A program made the translations under genes and the position numbers. Below, in pieces: positions 8,617-17,294 of a DNA stretch of 64,000 nucleotides. The notes below the pieces were generated by a model. The model ran no database searches. It worked only from the letters and a program-made list of their open reading frames with translations, and was not told the origin of the DNA. Each line of letters starts with the position of its first letter. The first letter of the stretch is position 1. This DNA is from Granulosicoccus sp. (GTDB taxonomy: Bacteria; Pseudomonadota; Gammaproteobacteria; Granulosicoccales; Granulosicoccaceae): contig JALZUD010000050.1 in NCBI GenBank assembly GCA_023301725.1, positions 1 to 64,000 on the forward strand. The letters are read 5' to 3'.

Positions 8617-9531
8617 TCAATGGTTTAACTGCCCACGACCCACCGGGTCGCTAGCTAGCCTTTGTTTTTGTCGCCGCTCACGGTATACCGTATACACCGC
8701 TGCCATTATGATAATTCCCGCCCCTATCCATGTGCTGGTAGAAGGCATTTCGTTGAACAAGAACCAGCCAAACAGGGTGGCGTAAAGTAGTCGTACGTAA
8801 TCCAATGAAGCTAGTAGTGAGGCCTCACCATAGCTGAAAGCCAGAATGTTCGCCTTCTGTGCAAAATACGACACAACGCCAATGGCAACCAGCAATGCCC
8901 ATTGCGCAGGCGTAGGAGGTATCCACTGCAGGTACGCCGGAATTGCCATAACAATACCAACCCCAACAGCTTGATAAGCAAGAATAGTGCTAGGTGAATC
9001 AATTCGAGTCAGTTTACGGATAACCACCATCACCATTCCAGCGCTAGCGGCACCCACAATAGCCATTAGCCCATAAATGGAAAATCCGTCTGTGCCAGGA
9101 CGCACCATAACCATTACACCGACAAAACCGAGGAATACGGCAGACCAGCGATAAATTCCTACTTGCTCTTTGAGTAACAGAACAGCAAATACGGTGACAA
9201 AGAAGCTCTTGGCAAAGGCAATGGCGGTGGCATCGGCCAATGGCATGTTGATGACGGCTGTGAATCCAGTCGTCATCGCAACAAGCGCAAGAGCTATTCG
9301 GACGAATTGCAAACCGAGACTGCCAGTTTTAAAAGCATCCGGGGAATGTGTGAGGAAAAACGGCAATAGCATGATGGTCATGCCCAGCTGACGGACAAAT
9401 AGAATCTGGGAAACAGGTAGATCTTTCCCGATCAATTTGATCATCGCTACCATAGTGGCAAAACCAAAAGCTGCCAACATCAGGATAGAGGCACCTTTTA
9501 CATTATCAACGGCTCTTTCTTGGGCTTGCAA
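8617..9531 (-). CDS. EamA/DMT-superfamily transporter
   Basis: About ten hydrophobic helices arranged as two five-helix EamA repeats identify this as a drug/metabolite transporter (RhaT/YdcZ-like superfamily). Typical phrases are FVRQLGMTIMLLPFF, PLADATAIAFAKSFFVTVFA and FLGFVGVMVMVRPG in the first half, and SLDYVRLLYATLFGWFLFNE in the second. The track start is TTG at 9531 without a clear ribosome-binding site, so the first ~17 residues are uncertain. The substrate cannot be read from sequence. A second EamA protein of similar type is at 61066-61947. It sits between alkB and a small unknown in a same-strand run. Confidence 0.88.
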   Translation of the reverse strand: MQAQERAVDNVKGASILMLAAFGFATMVAMIKLIGKDLPVSQILFVRQLGMTIMLLPFFLTHSPDAFKTGSLGLQFVRIALALVAMTTGFTAVINMPLADATAIAFAKSFFVTVFAVLLLKEQVGIYRWSAVFLGFVGVMVMVRPGTDGFSIYGLMAIVGAASAGMVMVVIRKLTRIDSPSTILAYQAVGVGIVMAIPAYLQWIPPTPAQWALLVAIGVVSYFAQKANILAFSYGEASLLASLDYVRLLYATLFGWFLFNEMPSTSTWIGAGIIIMAAVYTVYRERRQKQRLASDPVGRGQLNH

Positions 9532-9584
9532 AACACTTTACGTCGGGTGTAAGGGTAGGTAAAGCTTACAGGATCGGCAGTCAG

Positions 9585-10208
9585 TTAACCCGCTTTACGA
9601 AAGGTCAAGTTCCAGCGAAATGCACCAAAACGTGGGTGCGTTGCCGCCTTGAGTTTGCGTACGCCGTGATAATGTCGGCGCGCGGGACCGCCAAACACAA
9701 CAACATCGCCATCAGATAAATCAACCGGTATTGATTTGCCGCGCTTCTCCGGGCCGATCACATAGAAACGCGCATCAATGCCCAGCGATACCGACACGAT
9801 AGGTTGCGAAAAATCAGATTCATCTTTGTCTTGATGCGCGCCCATTTGTGTGCCTGGCCGATACTGGTTGATCAAGCAGGCATCAGGTTGAAAATGGCCA
9901 AATCCGGCCTGTTCAGCGGCATCAGTTGCTAGTTGTAAAAAAGCATCAGGGATTGCTGGCCATGGCGCTCCGTTGAGCGGGTCGCAGGTCTCGTATCGAT
10001 AGCCTGATCGATCTGACACCCAACCCAGATTTCCACAGTTGCTGGTGTGTACTGACATCATGAATCCGCGGCTGGTTTGCATTTGCCGCAGCGGTGAGGA
10101 TTCTAGTACTTGCTGTAATGGTTTTTGGAGCGTCTCGCTGTCTGCAAACTCTGGCAAGAGGACCATACCGGCGCAAATGTTGATTGCTTGCTCTGGGAAT
10201 AAATCCAT
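9585..10208 (-). CDS. alkB: alpha-ketoglutarate-dependent DNA/RNA repair dioxygenase AlkB
   Basis: AlkB oxidatively removes 1-methyladenine and 3-methylcytosine from DNA or RNA using Fe(II), O2 and 2-oxoglutarate. The iron ligands are visible as H-x-D in GAHQDKDESDF and a distal His in RRHYHGVRK. The 2-oxoglutarate-binding arginines are in RWNLTFR near the C-terminus, and NQYRPGTQMGAHQD is the family core. The length, 207 aa, is normal. I prefer ATG at 10208 over TTG at 10214. The gene starts only nine bases after the stop of the acyl-CoA synthetase, so transcription is probably shared with it; no Ada box was recognised. Confidence 0.95.
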   Translation of the reverse strand: MDLFPEQAINICAGMVLLPEFADSETLQKPLQQVLESSPLRQMQTSRGFMMSVHTSNCGNLGWVSDRSGYRYETCDPLNGAPWPAIPDAFLQLATDAAEQAGFGHFQPDACLINQYRPGTQMGAHQDKDESDFSQPIVSVSLGIDARFYVIGPEKRGKSIPVDLSDGDVVVFGGPARRHYHGVRKLKAATHPRFGAFRWNLTFRKAG

Positions 10209-10216
10209 GGGCAACG

Positions 10217-12472
10217 CTAACTATCTCGAACAGAAACCAAAGCGTCAACTGCGACACATTCATCAGCGGTGCAGATCAAGGGATTAACTTCCAGTTCAAC
10301 CAAGCGATCGCCTAACTGTAGGGCGGCTAGCTGGAATGATTCCAGGACGTCTAGAAGGTGCTCCAGGTTGACTTTGTCTCGTCCACGAAAACCTTCTAGC
10401 AATGGTGCGCAACGTAGTCGTTTTACTCGCCGGAGCATCTCATCTCGGCTGGCAGGAATCAGACAATACTGAGAATCTTGAAGTACCTCTGTGTGCATTC
10501 CTCCAGCACTTATTGTCATTAGCAATCCGTGTACGGGGTCGTGTATGACACTGACCAGTAGCTCGGCTATGCCACCTTGCAGTTGCTCTTCAACCAGACA
10601 TCCACCATCGCAGTTGATTCGCCTTATTGCGCGCTCAAGTTCACGGCGATTGTTTATGTTCAGTTCGATACCATTGGCTTCGCTCTTGTGCGCCAACCCT
10701 AAGCCTTTGGCAACGACGGGATAGTTTAACGTCGGCGATGCTTTGTCCAGCGCCTTACTGAATTTCAAAGATGAACGAAGATCGGCGAAGGAGAGTCTGA
10801 TACCAAACGGTACTTGTATTCCAAAACGTTGCAACCAACGTTTTGCCGTGCCTTCGTCTAGCATGCGTGGCGCTTGCGGATCGTCTTGAGCACAGTGAAC
10901 CAAACCCCATGCTTGTTGACTGGCTCGCCTTGCACTGGGTTTGTCGCTACTGGTGCCTTTACCCTGCCCTTCCAACAGCGACAATACTGCAGCTTTTGCT
11001 GTAACTGTGTGCTTATCGGGCAGCCAGACGGGGGGTGACAGAGGTGTTTGTGCAGCCCAGCCGAGCCAGGCGGCGTGCTGCAAGGCAAGTAAGCCATCAC
11101 GTATGCCGGCCAGTGGCACCACTCCAGCCGCAAAGAGTTCTTTGGCGACAATTTCTGGCATATTTTCTGGCAACGTGGCAAGCACCGCAGTAACTCCCTG
11201 CCAGTTTTTCGTAGCCTCGACAAACGTATCAGCAACCGCCTTCCATGATTCGGAATCGCAACGATCTTGCCGCGGAAAATCAAGGACAAGCATGGCAATG
11301 TCGGCGATTGATTCAAACTGATCATTGGCCGAAATTCGATCCCCATCGGGAGGGGTTTGGATTTGCAGCATAGCGTTGATCATTGATCGGACCGCAGCGG
11401 CATCATCCCAGATGTCGGTGTGATAATCCAACGGGTTGGATACTCGAAGCTCGGCGCCCAGCACCGCGTTGAGATCGGTTTTCTGCTTAGCGTTTAATGC
11501 AGGAAACTCCAACCCTGCTGCCATTGCCGCATCCCCAATAATGGCAGCCTCACCACCCGAGCAACTCATTGAAAGCAATCGATACCCACCAACCGGGCGC
11601 CGAATACTCAGCACCTTGAGTGTTTCAATAAATTCTCCCAAGCCGTGTACACGCACCATATTCAGTCGCTCAATAAACTGACTAGCCGCAGCATCGTTTC
11701 CTGACAAGGAACGAGTGTGCGACAGCAATGCTGCACGTGACACAGGGCTGACGCCCGTTTTTAGAATAACAATGTGCTTGCCCAGTTCTCGCGCACGCAA
11801 CGACAATGCCTCAAATGCCCGAATATCTGAAAAGCCTTCGATATGGAGGCCCAAGGCGGTGACTCGATCATCCTCGATGACAGCCGTGGCTAGCTCAGCG
11901 TGTGTAGTTTGCGCCTGATTGCCCACGGTCATCACATAGGCGATAGGCAGCCCACGCTGCTGCATGGTGAGGTTAATGGCAATGTTCGATGATTGCGTGA
12001 CAATCGCTACACCGTGTTTTTGTCGACCTCCGCCATGCTGATCCGGCCACAACGCAACCCCGTCCAAGTAATTGATGAAGCCATAACAATTAGGGCCCAC
12101 CAATGGCATTGAACCAGCAGCCTCCAGCAGGCGCTGCTGTCTAGGTTCACCACTTGAATCACGGCTTGCAATTTCACTGAATCCGGCAGCAAAACAGATG
12201 GCGCCGCCTGCACCTCGAGCACTGAGTGCACGCGCTATCTCGATGGTGGTTTCATTGTTGACACCAATGAAACTGGCATCAGGCGCTCCCGGCAGCTCAT
12301 CCACGCTGTTGAAGCAATCGAATCCCTCAATGGAGTTCTTACTAGGATGAACCGGCCAGATATCACCGGTGTAACCCAGCTTACGGCACTGTTTGATAAC
12401 CGCCTCAGCCCAATGACCACCAAAAACAGCAATGCTTTTCGGCGCAAGCAGCCGTTCGAATCGATTTTTCAC
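10217..12472 (-). CDS. ADP-forming acyl/acetyl-CoA synthetase family protein
   Basis: This 751 aa protein has the domain order of ADP-forming acetate-CoA ligases: an N-terminal Rossmann CoA-binding domain (PKSIAVFGG), a succinyl-CoA-synthetase-like domain with the phosphohistidine loop (LLSHTRSLSGND), then a C-terminal ATP-grasp domain (VVAKGLGLAHKSEANGI, then GGCLVEEQLQGGIAELLV). The family interconverts acyl-CoA and acid with ATP formation; related proteins that carry an extra GNAT domain are protein acetyltransferases, but no GNAT domain is present here. The start is GTG at 12472, without a strong ribosome-binding site. The preferred substrate is not readable. The gene sits between an amidohydrolase and alkB. 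Confidence 0.85.
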   Translation of the reverse strand: MKNRFERLLAPKSIAVFGGHWAEAVIKQCRKLGYTGDIWPVHPSKNSIEGFDCFNSVDELPGAPDASFIGVNNETTIEIARALSARGAGGAICFAAGFSEIASRDSSGEPRQQRLLEAAGSMPLVGPNCYGFINYLDGVALWPDQHGGGRQKHGVAIVTQSSNIAINLTMQQRGLPIAYVMTVGNQAQTTHAELATAVIEDDRVTALGLHIEGFSDIRAFEALSLRARELGKHIVILKTGVSPVSRAALLSHTRSLSGNDAAASQFIERLNMVRVHGLGEFIETLKVLSIRRPVGGYRLLSMSCSGGEAAIIGDAAMAAGLEFPALNAKQKTDLNAVLGAELRVSNPLDYHTDIWDDAAAVRSMINAMLQIQTPPDGDRISANDQFESIADIAMLVLDFPRQDRCDSESWKAVADTFVEATKNWQGVTAVLATLPENMPEIVAKELFAAGVVPLAGIRDGLLALQHAAWLGWAAQTPLSPPVWLPDKHTVTAKAAVLSLLEGQGKGTSSDKPSARRASQQAWGLVHCAQDDPQAPRMLDEGTAKRWLQRFGIQVPFGIRLSFADLRSSLKFSKALDKASPTLNYPVVAKGLGLAHKSEANGIELNINNRRELERAIRRINCDGGCLVEEQLQGGIAELLVSVIHDPVHGLLMTISAGGMHTEVLQDSQYCLIPASRDEMLRRVKRLRCAPLLEGFRGRDKVNLEHLLDVLESFQLAALQLGDRLVELEVNPLICTADECVAVDALVSVRDS

Positions 12473-12544
12473 ATTGCGCGTTAGCTTTAGATGGGCGATG
12501 TTTTACCAGATAAGCCCCAGCATAACGCAAGCTAGCCTTCACGG

Positions 12545-14188
12545 TTAAGGAAGATACTGCCTGCCATCAATCCACACTTGATCTACTGTGATTGCACGCA
12601 CATTCTGGCTGGCGAGCGGGCTATCCGAAAGTACGACGATGTCAGCCAGTTTGCCGATCTCGAGCGAACCACGATCACTTTCCAAGTGATTTTGCCAGGC
12701 AGCATCTATGGTCATCGCCCGAAGTGCCCGAAGGCGACTCACTCGTTCCTCTGCGCCTAGCAGATAGCCGCTGGAGGTCATTCGTTCGCTGGCGCTCCAC
12801 AGCATTTGCATGGGGTCTATCGGGGTCACCGGCGCATCGGCGTGAATACTGTAGCGCACGCCTAGCTGGTCTGCACTGGCCAAGGGACTGATTTTCGATG
12901 CTCGCTCCTCACCCAAAACCACTGATCGGTACCAATCTCCCCAGTAAAATGTGTGGGTTGGGAAAAAAGACACGCTGATCTCCATAGACGCTGCGGCCTC
13001 CAACTGGGAGCGGCCGATGGTTTGCGCATGCACGATGATATGTCGTGCATCTGATCTGGGGGAAACAGCTTGAGCGTCGGATATGCCGTCAATAATGTGC
13101 TGGATAGCAGCGTCACCATTGCCATGGATCGCCAGTTGCATTCCCGCAACATGGTAGTCAAGAATGAGTTTGTGCAGCTCATCTTGGGGTAGATAGTCAA
13201 GCCCTTGATAACCCGCTTCGAGCTTGTCGTCAGGCAGATAAGGGCTGGATAGCGATGCGGTACGTCCTTGTGGACTGCCATCTGCTATTAATTTTACAGC
13301 GCCAATGGCGATGCGACTCCGATCGCTTGCTGGCCAATCGATAACCTTAGCCACACCTTCGTTATCGAGTTTGTCGTGTGCTGGCCATACCAATACTCGC
13401 TGCGGCAGCAGGGCTGTTCTTGCCGCCAGCCTCAACAAGCGATACATGCTTTTGCCCGCATAGCCATCTTGTACAGTTGTTACGCCGGCGTTGAGGTAAT
13501 CATTGCGCGCGTTCCATAAGCTACGCGGTTGTTGCCAGAAAGGGACCTCTTGTAGCAACCGATCAACACTTGCAGCGTGTTGTTCCTGAAGTAGACCACT
13601 ATTCGGGGCATCTCCCTTGTAGTCCAGTGCCAGTAAAGCTTTGCTGTTAGCAACCCCCATATGCCCTGATCGATGCCGGAGGTAGACAGCATGCTCAGGT
13701 GCGGCCCTGTCAAGTTCAAGCCGTGTTGGGTGGCGCTGTTCTTGTAATCCGGCATCATCATAATTGAATGCGATTATCCATCGAGCGGAGGATTGTTGTA
13801 ATGCCTGAAGCGACACTACCTCGAGCAATTCGTCAATAGTGGCGATAGTGCCAAAGGGTGGTGAGGCAACATCAATTCCCAGCGATGAAAGTCCTTGGGC
13901 GGCGAAATGACCGTGAGCATCTATGAAACCTGGCAGTGCCGTTTTGCCTTCTAGATTGTGGTGGCGAGCGCCTAGAGCTTGCATCCTGGCTTTCACATGC
14001 TCGTACGAGCCTATAGCCTGAATGACACCTTTATGAATGCCGAGCGAGTCAGCGACAGTGTCGTTGCCATCCATAGTGAGAAATTCACCATTAAATAGGA
14101 TAACTGGTCGATGTTTGTAGTTCTGATAGCCCGCCATCAACAGTGAAGACAGAATCAGTAACACTAAAATGTAAAAAATTATCCGCAC
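12545..14188 (-). CDS. membrane-anchored YtcJ-like amidohydrolase
   Basis: A metal-dependent amidohydrolase of the YtcJ/imidazolonepropionase-like type, 547 aa. The first ~20 residues (IIFYILVLLILSSLLMAGY) form an uncleaved membrane anchor or signal sequence, so the enzyme is probably periplasmic. Metal-site pieces include PGFIDAHGHFAAQG near residue 95, LAIHGNGDAAIQHII and IIVHAQTIGR in the middle, and YSIHADAPVTPIDPMQ toward the end. The start is GTG at 14188. Substrates of this family are diverse amides, ureas and cyclic amides and cannot be specified here. It is divergent from the envelope protein at 14266 and begins the minus-strand run that includes the acyl-CoA synthetase. Confidence 0.85.
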   Translation of the reverse strand: MRIIFYILVLLILSSLLMAGYQNYKHRPVILFNGEFLTMDGNDTVADSLGIHKGVIQAIGSYEHVKARMQALGARHHNLEGKTALPGFIDAHGHFAAQGLSSLGIDVASPPFGTIATIDELLEVVSLQALQQSSARWIIAFNYDDAGLQEQRHPTRLELDRAAPEHAVYLRHRSGHMGVANSKALLALDYKGDAPNSGLLQEQHAASVDRLLQEVPFWQQPRSLWNARNDYLNAGVTTVQDGYAGKSMYRLLRLAARTALLPQRVLVWPAHDKLDNEGVAKVIDWPASDRSRIAIGAVKLIADGSPQGRTASLSSPYLPDDKLEAGYQGLDYLPQDELHKLILDYHVAGMQLAIHGNGDAAIQHIIDGISDAQAVSPRSDARHIIVHAQTIGRSQLEAAASMEISVSFFPTHTFYWGDWYRSVVLGEERASKISPLASADQLGVRYSIHADAPVTPIDPMQMLWSASERMTSSGYLLGAEERVSRLRALRAMTIDAAWQNHLESDRGSLEIGKLADIVVLSDSPLASQNVRAITVDQVWIDGRQYLP

Positions 14189-14265
14189 AGTCTGTATTCA
14201 GGTTCTATTGTAGTGGCATGACGAGGAAGCTCTCGTATACTGGGTCATTGCTTGTTGAGGAATAC

Positions 14266-14901
14266 ATGATGAGAGCCAAAAGTCAGAAGCGCCGTAAATT
14301 CTATGCGCTGATTGCCTGCCTAACTGCCTGTTTGGTGATGAGTCTATCTGCCTGGGGCCAGGGAGACAACACAGCGCTGGACACTTCGCCGCCTGTCATA
14401 GAACTGGAAACGCTTGATAACGTGGTTGCCGACCAATCACAGGTTTTCACCGTTCAAATTGCAGAAGATGTTGAACTTCAAGATGCCACTTTTTACTTTC
14501 GCCGAGCTGGCCAGCAGCCTTTCACAGCAACGCCGATGAGAGCGATAGGTGCTAGCGGATTTTATAGTGCGACGCTGCGTACAGACCCCAATGATCTGCG
14601 TGCCATCGAATACTATATTCAAGCTCGAGACACCTCCGGAAATCGTACCGTGAGTGGCTTCGCTTTTGACCCGTACGTGCGTAAGCTATCGGCGACAAGT
14701 GTAGCGCAAGAACAAGCGACAGCGGAACAGGGTCCGCAATCTACTGCTGAACAATCTTTGCAAGCCACATCGACGCCTTTCTATAAAAAACGTTGGGTAC
14801 AGATTGCCTTTGGGATTGTTGCCGCTGGGGTAATTGCCAGCTCGCTGAACAGCGATGGCAGTGACACACGTATTGCCCCCGTTAACTTTACATTGGAGTA
14901 A
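14266..14901 (+). CDS. exported protein with Ig-like domain and C-terminal membrane segment
   Basis: The track start is over-extended into the divergent gene; ATG at 14266 follows GAGG and gives 211 aa with a clear signal peptide (RRKFYALIACLTACLVMSLS). The mature part has one beta-sandwich-like domain, suggested by FTVQIAEDVELQDATFYFRR and IEYYIQARDTSGNRTVSGF, wording common in extracellular Ig/FN3-like modules. A Gln/Thr/Ala-rich linker follows, and then a C-terminal hydrophobic helix (WVQIAFGIVAAGVIASSL). I recognise no named family. The lipoprotein gene starts three bases after this stop, so the two are surely translated from one message and may form an envelope pair. Confidence 0.75.
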   Translation: MMRAKSQKRRKFYALIACLTACLVMSLSAWGQGDNTALDTSPPVIELETLDNVVADQSQVFTVQIAEDVELQDATFYFRRAGQQPFTATPMRAIGASGFYSATLRTDPNDLRAIEYYIQARDTSGNRTVSGFAFDPYVRKLSATSVAQEQATAEQGPQSTAEQSLQATSTPFYKKRWVQIAFGIVAAGVIASSLNSDGSDTRIAPVNFTLE

Positions 14902-14904
14902 AGC

Positions 14905-15396
14905 ATGAAACCCTTACTGTCTTTAAGTGTGGTCTTGGCAGGAGCTCTGCTGGGCGCCTGCTCCAGTGACGATACCACCACTTTTCTGGACGTCCAGAAC
15001 GATGCCATTAATCTGACATTGCCCGAACTGCTGATTGATGCCAGCGATGATGGCCTGTTTGACGATTCGCTCAGGCCTGTAGTCACACTCTCAAACGGCG
15101 TGACAGTTAGCATCAATCAAGGTGTTGGAAACCAATTTTCTGGCAGTGTCAATTTGCCAGCCAATGCCTCGTATGAAGTCACCGTCACATGGGTTGAAAC
15201 CTTCCAGCAACTCACCTTCCCGCTGGCCAGTCGCATCGCAACGATAGAGGTGGCAGCAGACGGCACCGCTGTAGAGGTGCAGAATGGTTTGGATACGTCC
15301 TACCTGTTCGACTTCGATTTTGATGGAGACGGACTTTCCAATTTTGATGAACGCACTGACAACGACCCTGACACAGACCCCCTAAGGTTTGATTGA
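14905..15396 (+). CDS. putative lipoprotein with C-terminal DxDxDG calcium-type motif
   Basis: A lipoprotein signal peptide with lipobox LLGAC near residue 19 is followed by an acidic 140-residue domain. The C-terminus has FDFDFDGDGLSNFDERTDND, a calcium-binding loop of the thrombospondin type 3/EF-hand-like class found in secreted and surface proteins. The ribosome-binding site GGAGTAAAGC precedes the ATG and overlaps the end of the previous gene. With the 14266 protein it forms a two-gene envelope unit. The function is unknown. Confidence 0.75.
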   Translation: MKPLLSLSVVLAGALLGACSSDDTTTFLDVQNDAINLTLPELLIDASDDGLFDDSLRPVVTLSNGVTVSINQGVGNQFSGSVNLPANASYEVTVTWVETFQQLTFPLASRIATIEVAADGTAVEVQNGLDTSYLFDFDFDGDGLSNFDERTDNDPDTDPLRFD

Positions 15397-15406
15397 AGCC
15401 GAATAC

Positions 15407-17164
15407 CTAATCAGAACTTGCTATCAGCATGGATTTGATCGATCGCAGATTTTGACTCTCGGCTAGCAACACTGGATTTATTCCGTTACTGTCAGTGATC
15501 CGCGTGTTAGCTCCCGCTCTAATTAACGATCGAACCAGGCGTTGTTGTCCACGTTGTACAGCTGCAAATAATGCAGTTCGGCCCAACAAGTCCTGAGCGT
15601 TCAAATCTGCGCCCTTGGCGACCATCTGTAACGCCAAATGTTCGTAGCCTTTTTTCGTTGCCTCGATAACAGGGTATGAACCATTATTGGATTGATGATT
15701 AACATCCGCACCGGCATCAACAAGATATTTTGCCACTACAGGCTGCTCCATTGCGATTGCCATAGCCAGAGGACTACGACGCTCCTCATCGACAAAGTTA
15801 ATATCGGCATCGGCGGCTATCAGCTGCCCAACAAGCTTCAACAATGATTCTTGCGGTGCTTCCAAAATAGCGTTAAGTATGATGCTTTTATCTAATTTAC
15901 CCTCGAGATTCTGGTGACGCACCAATTCTCTTAGCACCGCGTAACAGCCAGAACTCACTGCGACATCGATGGGGATTTTTCCTGCGTAAGGCAAGGTTAC
16001 GTCAAGGTCGCTGTGCTCTTCCAGAATTTTAGTCACAGCCTTTGTATCGCATTCTTGTATCTGAGCTGCAAAATGCGCTTGAGTGGCAATCTGGAAACTT
16101 GGCTTGCTTTCTAGGTGCTCTCTTAGTGCCAAAGCACACGCAGGCGGGCGTATGAATTCAACCAACCGTTTTTCGTCAATCATTTCCGGAGAGCCTAATT
16201 CACCCTCATTGGACAGCATGGAACTGAGCCGCTGCACATGACAGCTTTCGATGGCTCCCATATATTCAACATATAGACGCTGCAAACGAGTGTTCTCAGC
16301 TTCTTCATCAACAGCCGCTTCTAATGCAATTGAAGTAACACCTGAAAAGTGTGGATTGAAGCGCGCTGACACCATTAGGACAAACTGCTGACCACCGAGT
16401 CGTTGGTCAGTTATCACGGCATGATCGACAGCACTAAGACCACGATAATCTGTTTGGGTCACCGATGCTCCCTCACTGAGTAACAGCGAGACTATCTCGG
16501 GATGATTGCTGGTAATGGCGACCATCAATGGGGTACGGCGCTCGGAACTGATAGCTGAATTATCAACATCAGCACCACCTGCTATCAGTTGGCCAACGAT
16601 CTCCGTGTTACCCATTTTGGCAGCTAGCATCAAAGGGGTATTGCCTTGAACAATCGTGTTGGGGCTAACACTGCCAGCCAACAGCGATTGCACCTGTGCC
16701 ACATCTTTATTGGCAATCGCATTCATCAACTTGCTTGCGTCAGTCGCAGGTTGATGCGCGCAAGAGGGTTGCAGTTTTGCAAGCACCAAGGGATTAATGG
16801 AGTCACTGGTACAGGTCCAGTTGAGAAGCCCGCTCACCCGACTCACCGATGGCGTGTACGTCATCGCTTGCTCGCCCCGTCTGTCGTTAAAATCTACCTG
16901 CAGCACGCCCCCTCTGTTAACCGTTATTCGCTTGACGCTGACGCCAAAAAGGCTCTTTGGCGGTGGTAGTCCCACGCTTTTGTTATCGCTTGGCATGATG
17001 CCTTCACGAACGAAGTGGTCGGCCACACGCAGTTTCACGTGTGTAGACAAGGTGAAGCCCTCTGACAGCATCGCAGCCTTGACCAATAGCCCGCGCGTAT
17101 GCCAGCTGTTATAGCCACCTATCGCAGCACCTATCATGGCAAGTAATATGATCAGCAGTTTCAC
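15407..17164 (-). CDS. type IV pilin-like domain fused to ankyrin repeats
   Basis: The track start (TTG 17260) is probably too long; GTG at 17164 follows GAGAG and gives 585 aa beginning KLLIILLAMIGAAIGGYNSW, a membrane helix. Residues ~1-137 resemble a type IV major pilin: a hydrophobic N-terminal helix with a pilin-like IG and GGY pattern, a beta region (ITVNRGGVLQVDFND), and a C-terminal disulfide-type loop with Cys118 (NWTCTS) and Cys135 (LQPSC). The prepilin leader and G-F-T-x-x-E cleavage site are missing. Residues ~145-585 are ankyrin repeats, for example GNTPLMLAAKMGNTEIVGQL and RTPLMVAITSNHPEIVSLL. The ankyrin part is very likely; the pilin assignment is an inference from pattern. 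It is divergent from the M16C protease. Confidence 0.8.
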   Translation of the reverse strand: MKLLIILLAMIGAAIGGYNSWHTRGLLVKAAMLSEGFTLSTHVKLRVADHFVREGIMPSDNKSVGLPPPKSLFGVSVKRITVNRGGVLQVDFNDRRGEQAMTYTPSVSRVSGLLNWTCTSDSINPLVLAKLQPSCAHQPATDASKLMNAIANKDVAQVQSLLAGSVSPNTIVQGNTPLMLAAKMGNTEIVGQLIAGGADVDNSAISSERRTPLMVAITSNHPEIVSLLLSEGASVTQTDYRGLSAVDHAVITDQRLGGQQFVLMVSARFNPHFSGVTSIALEAAVDEEAENTRLQRLYVEYMGAIESCHVQRLSSMLSNEGELGSPEMIDEKRLVEFIRPPACALALREHLESKPSFQIATQAHFAAQIQECDTKAVTKILEEHSDLDVTLPYAGKIPIDVAVSSGCYAVLRELVRHQNLEGKLDKSIILNAILEAPQESLLKLVGQLIAADADINFVDEERRSPLAMAIAMEQPVVAKYLVDAGADVNHQSNNGSYPVIEATKKGYEHLALQMVAKGADLNAQDLLGRTALFAAVQRGQQRLVRSLIRAGANTRITDSNGINPVLLAESQNLRSIKSMLIASSD

Positions 17165-17294
17165 GCAACTCTCGACAAAATCATGACACGGGCACAAACC
17201 CTCAGGGTATCTATTGCGTATCGACAGAAGAAGCCCCACCCTTAGGACTATGGTCAACAAATTGCAGAATTTTCAGGAGCGAATTTAAACAATC

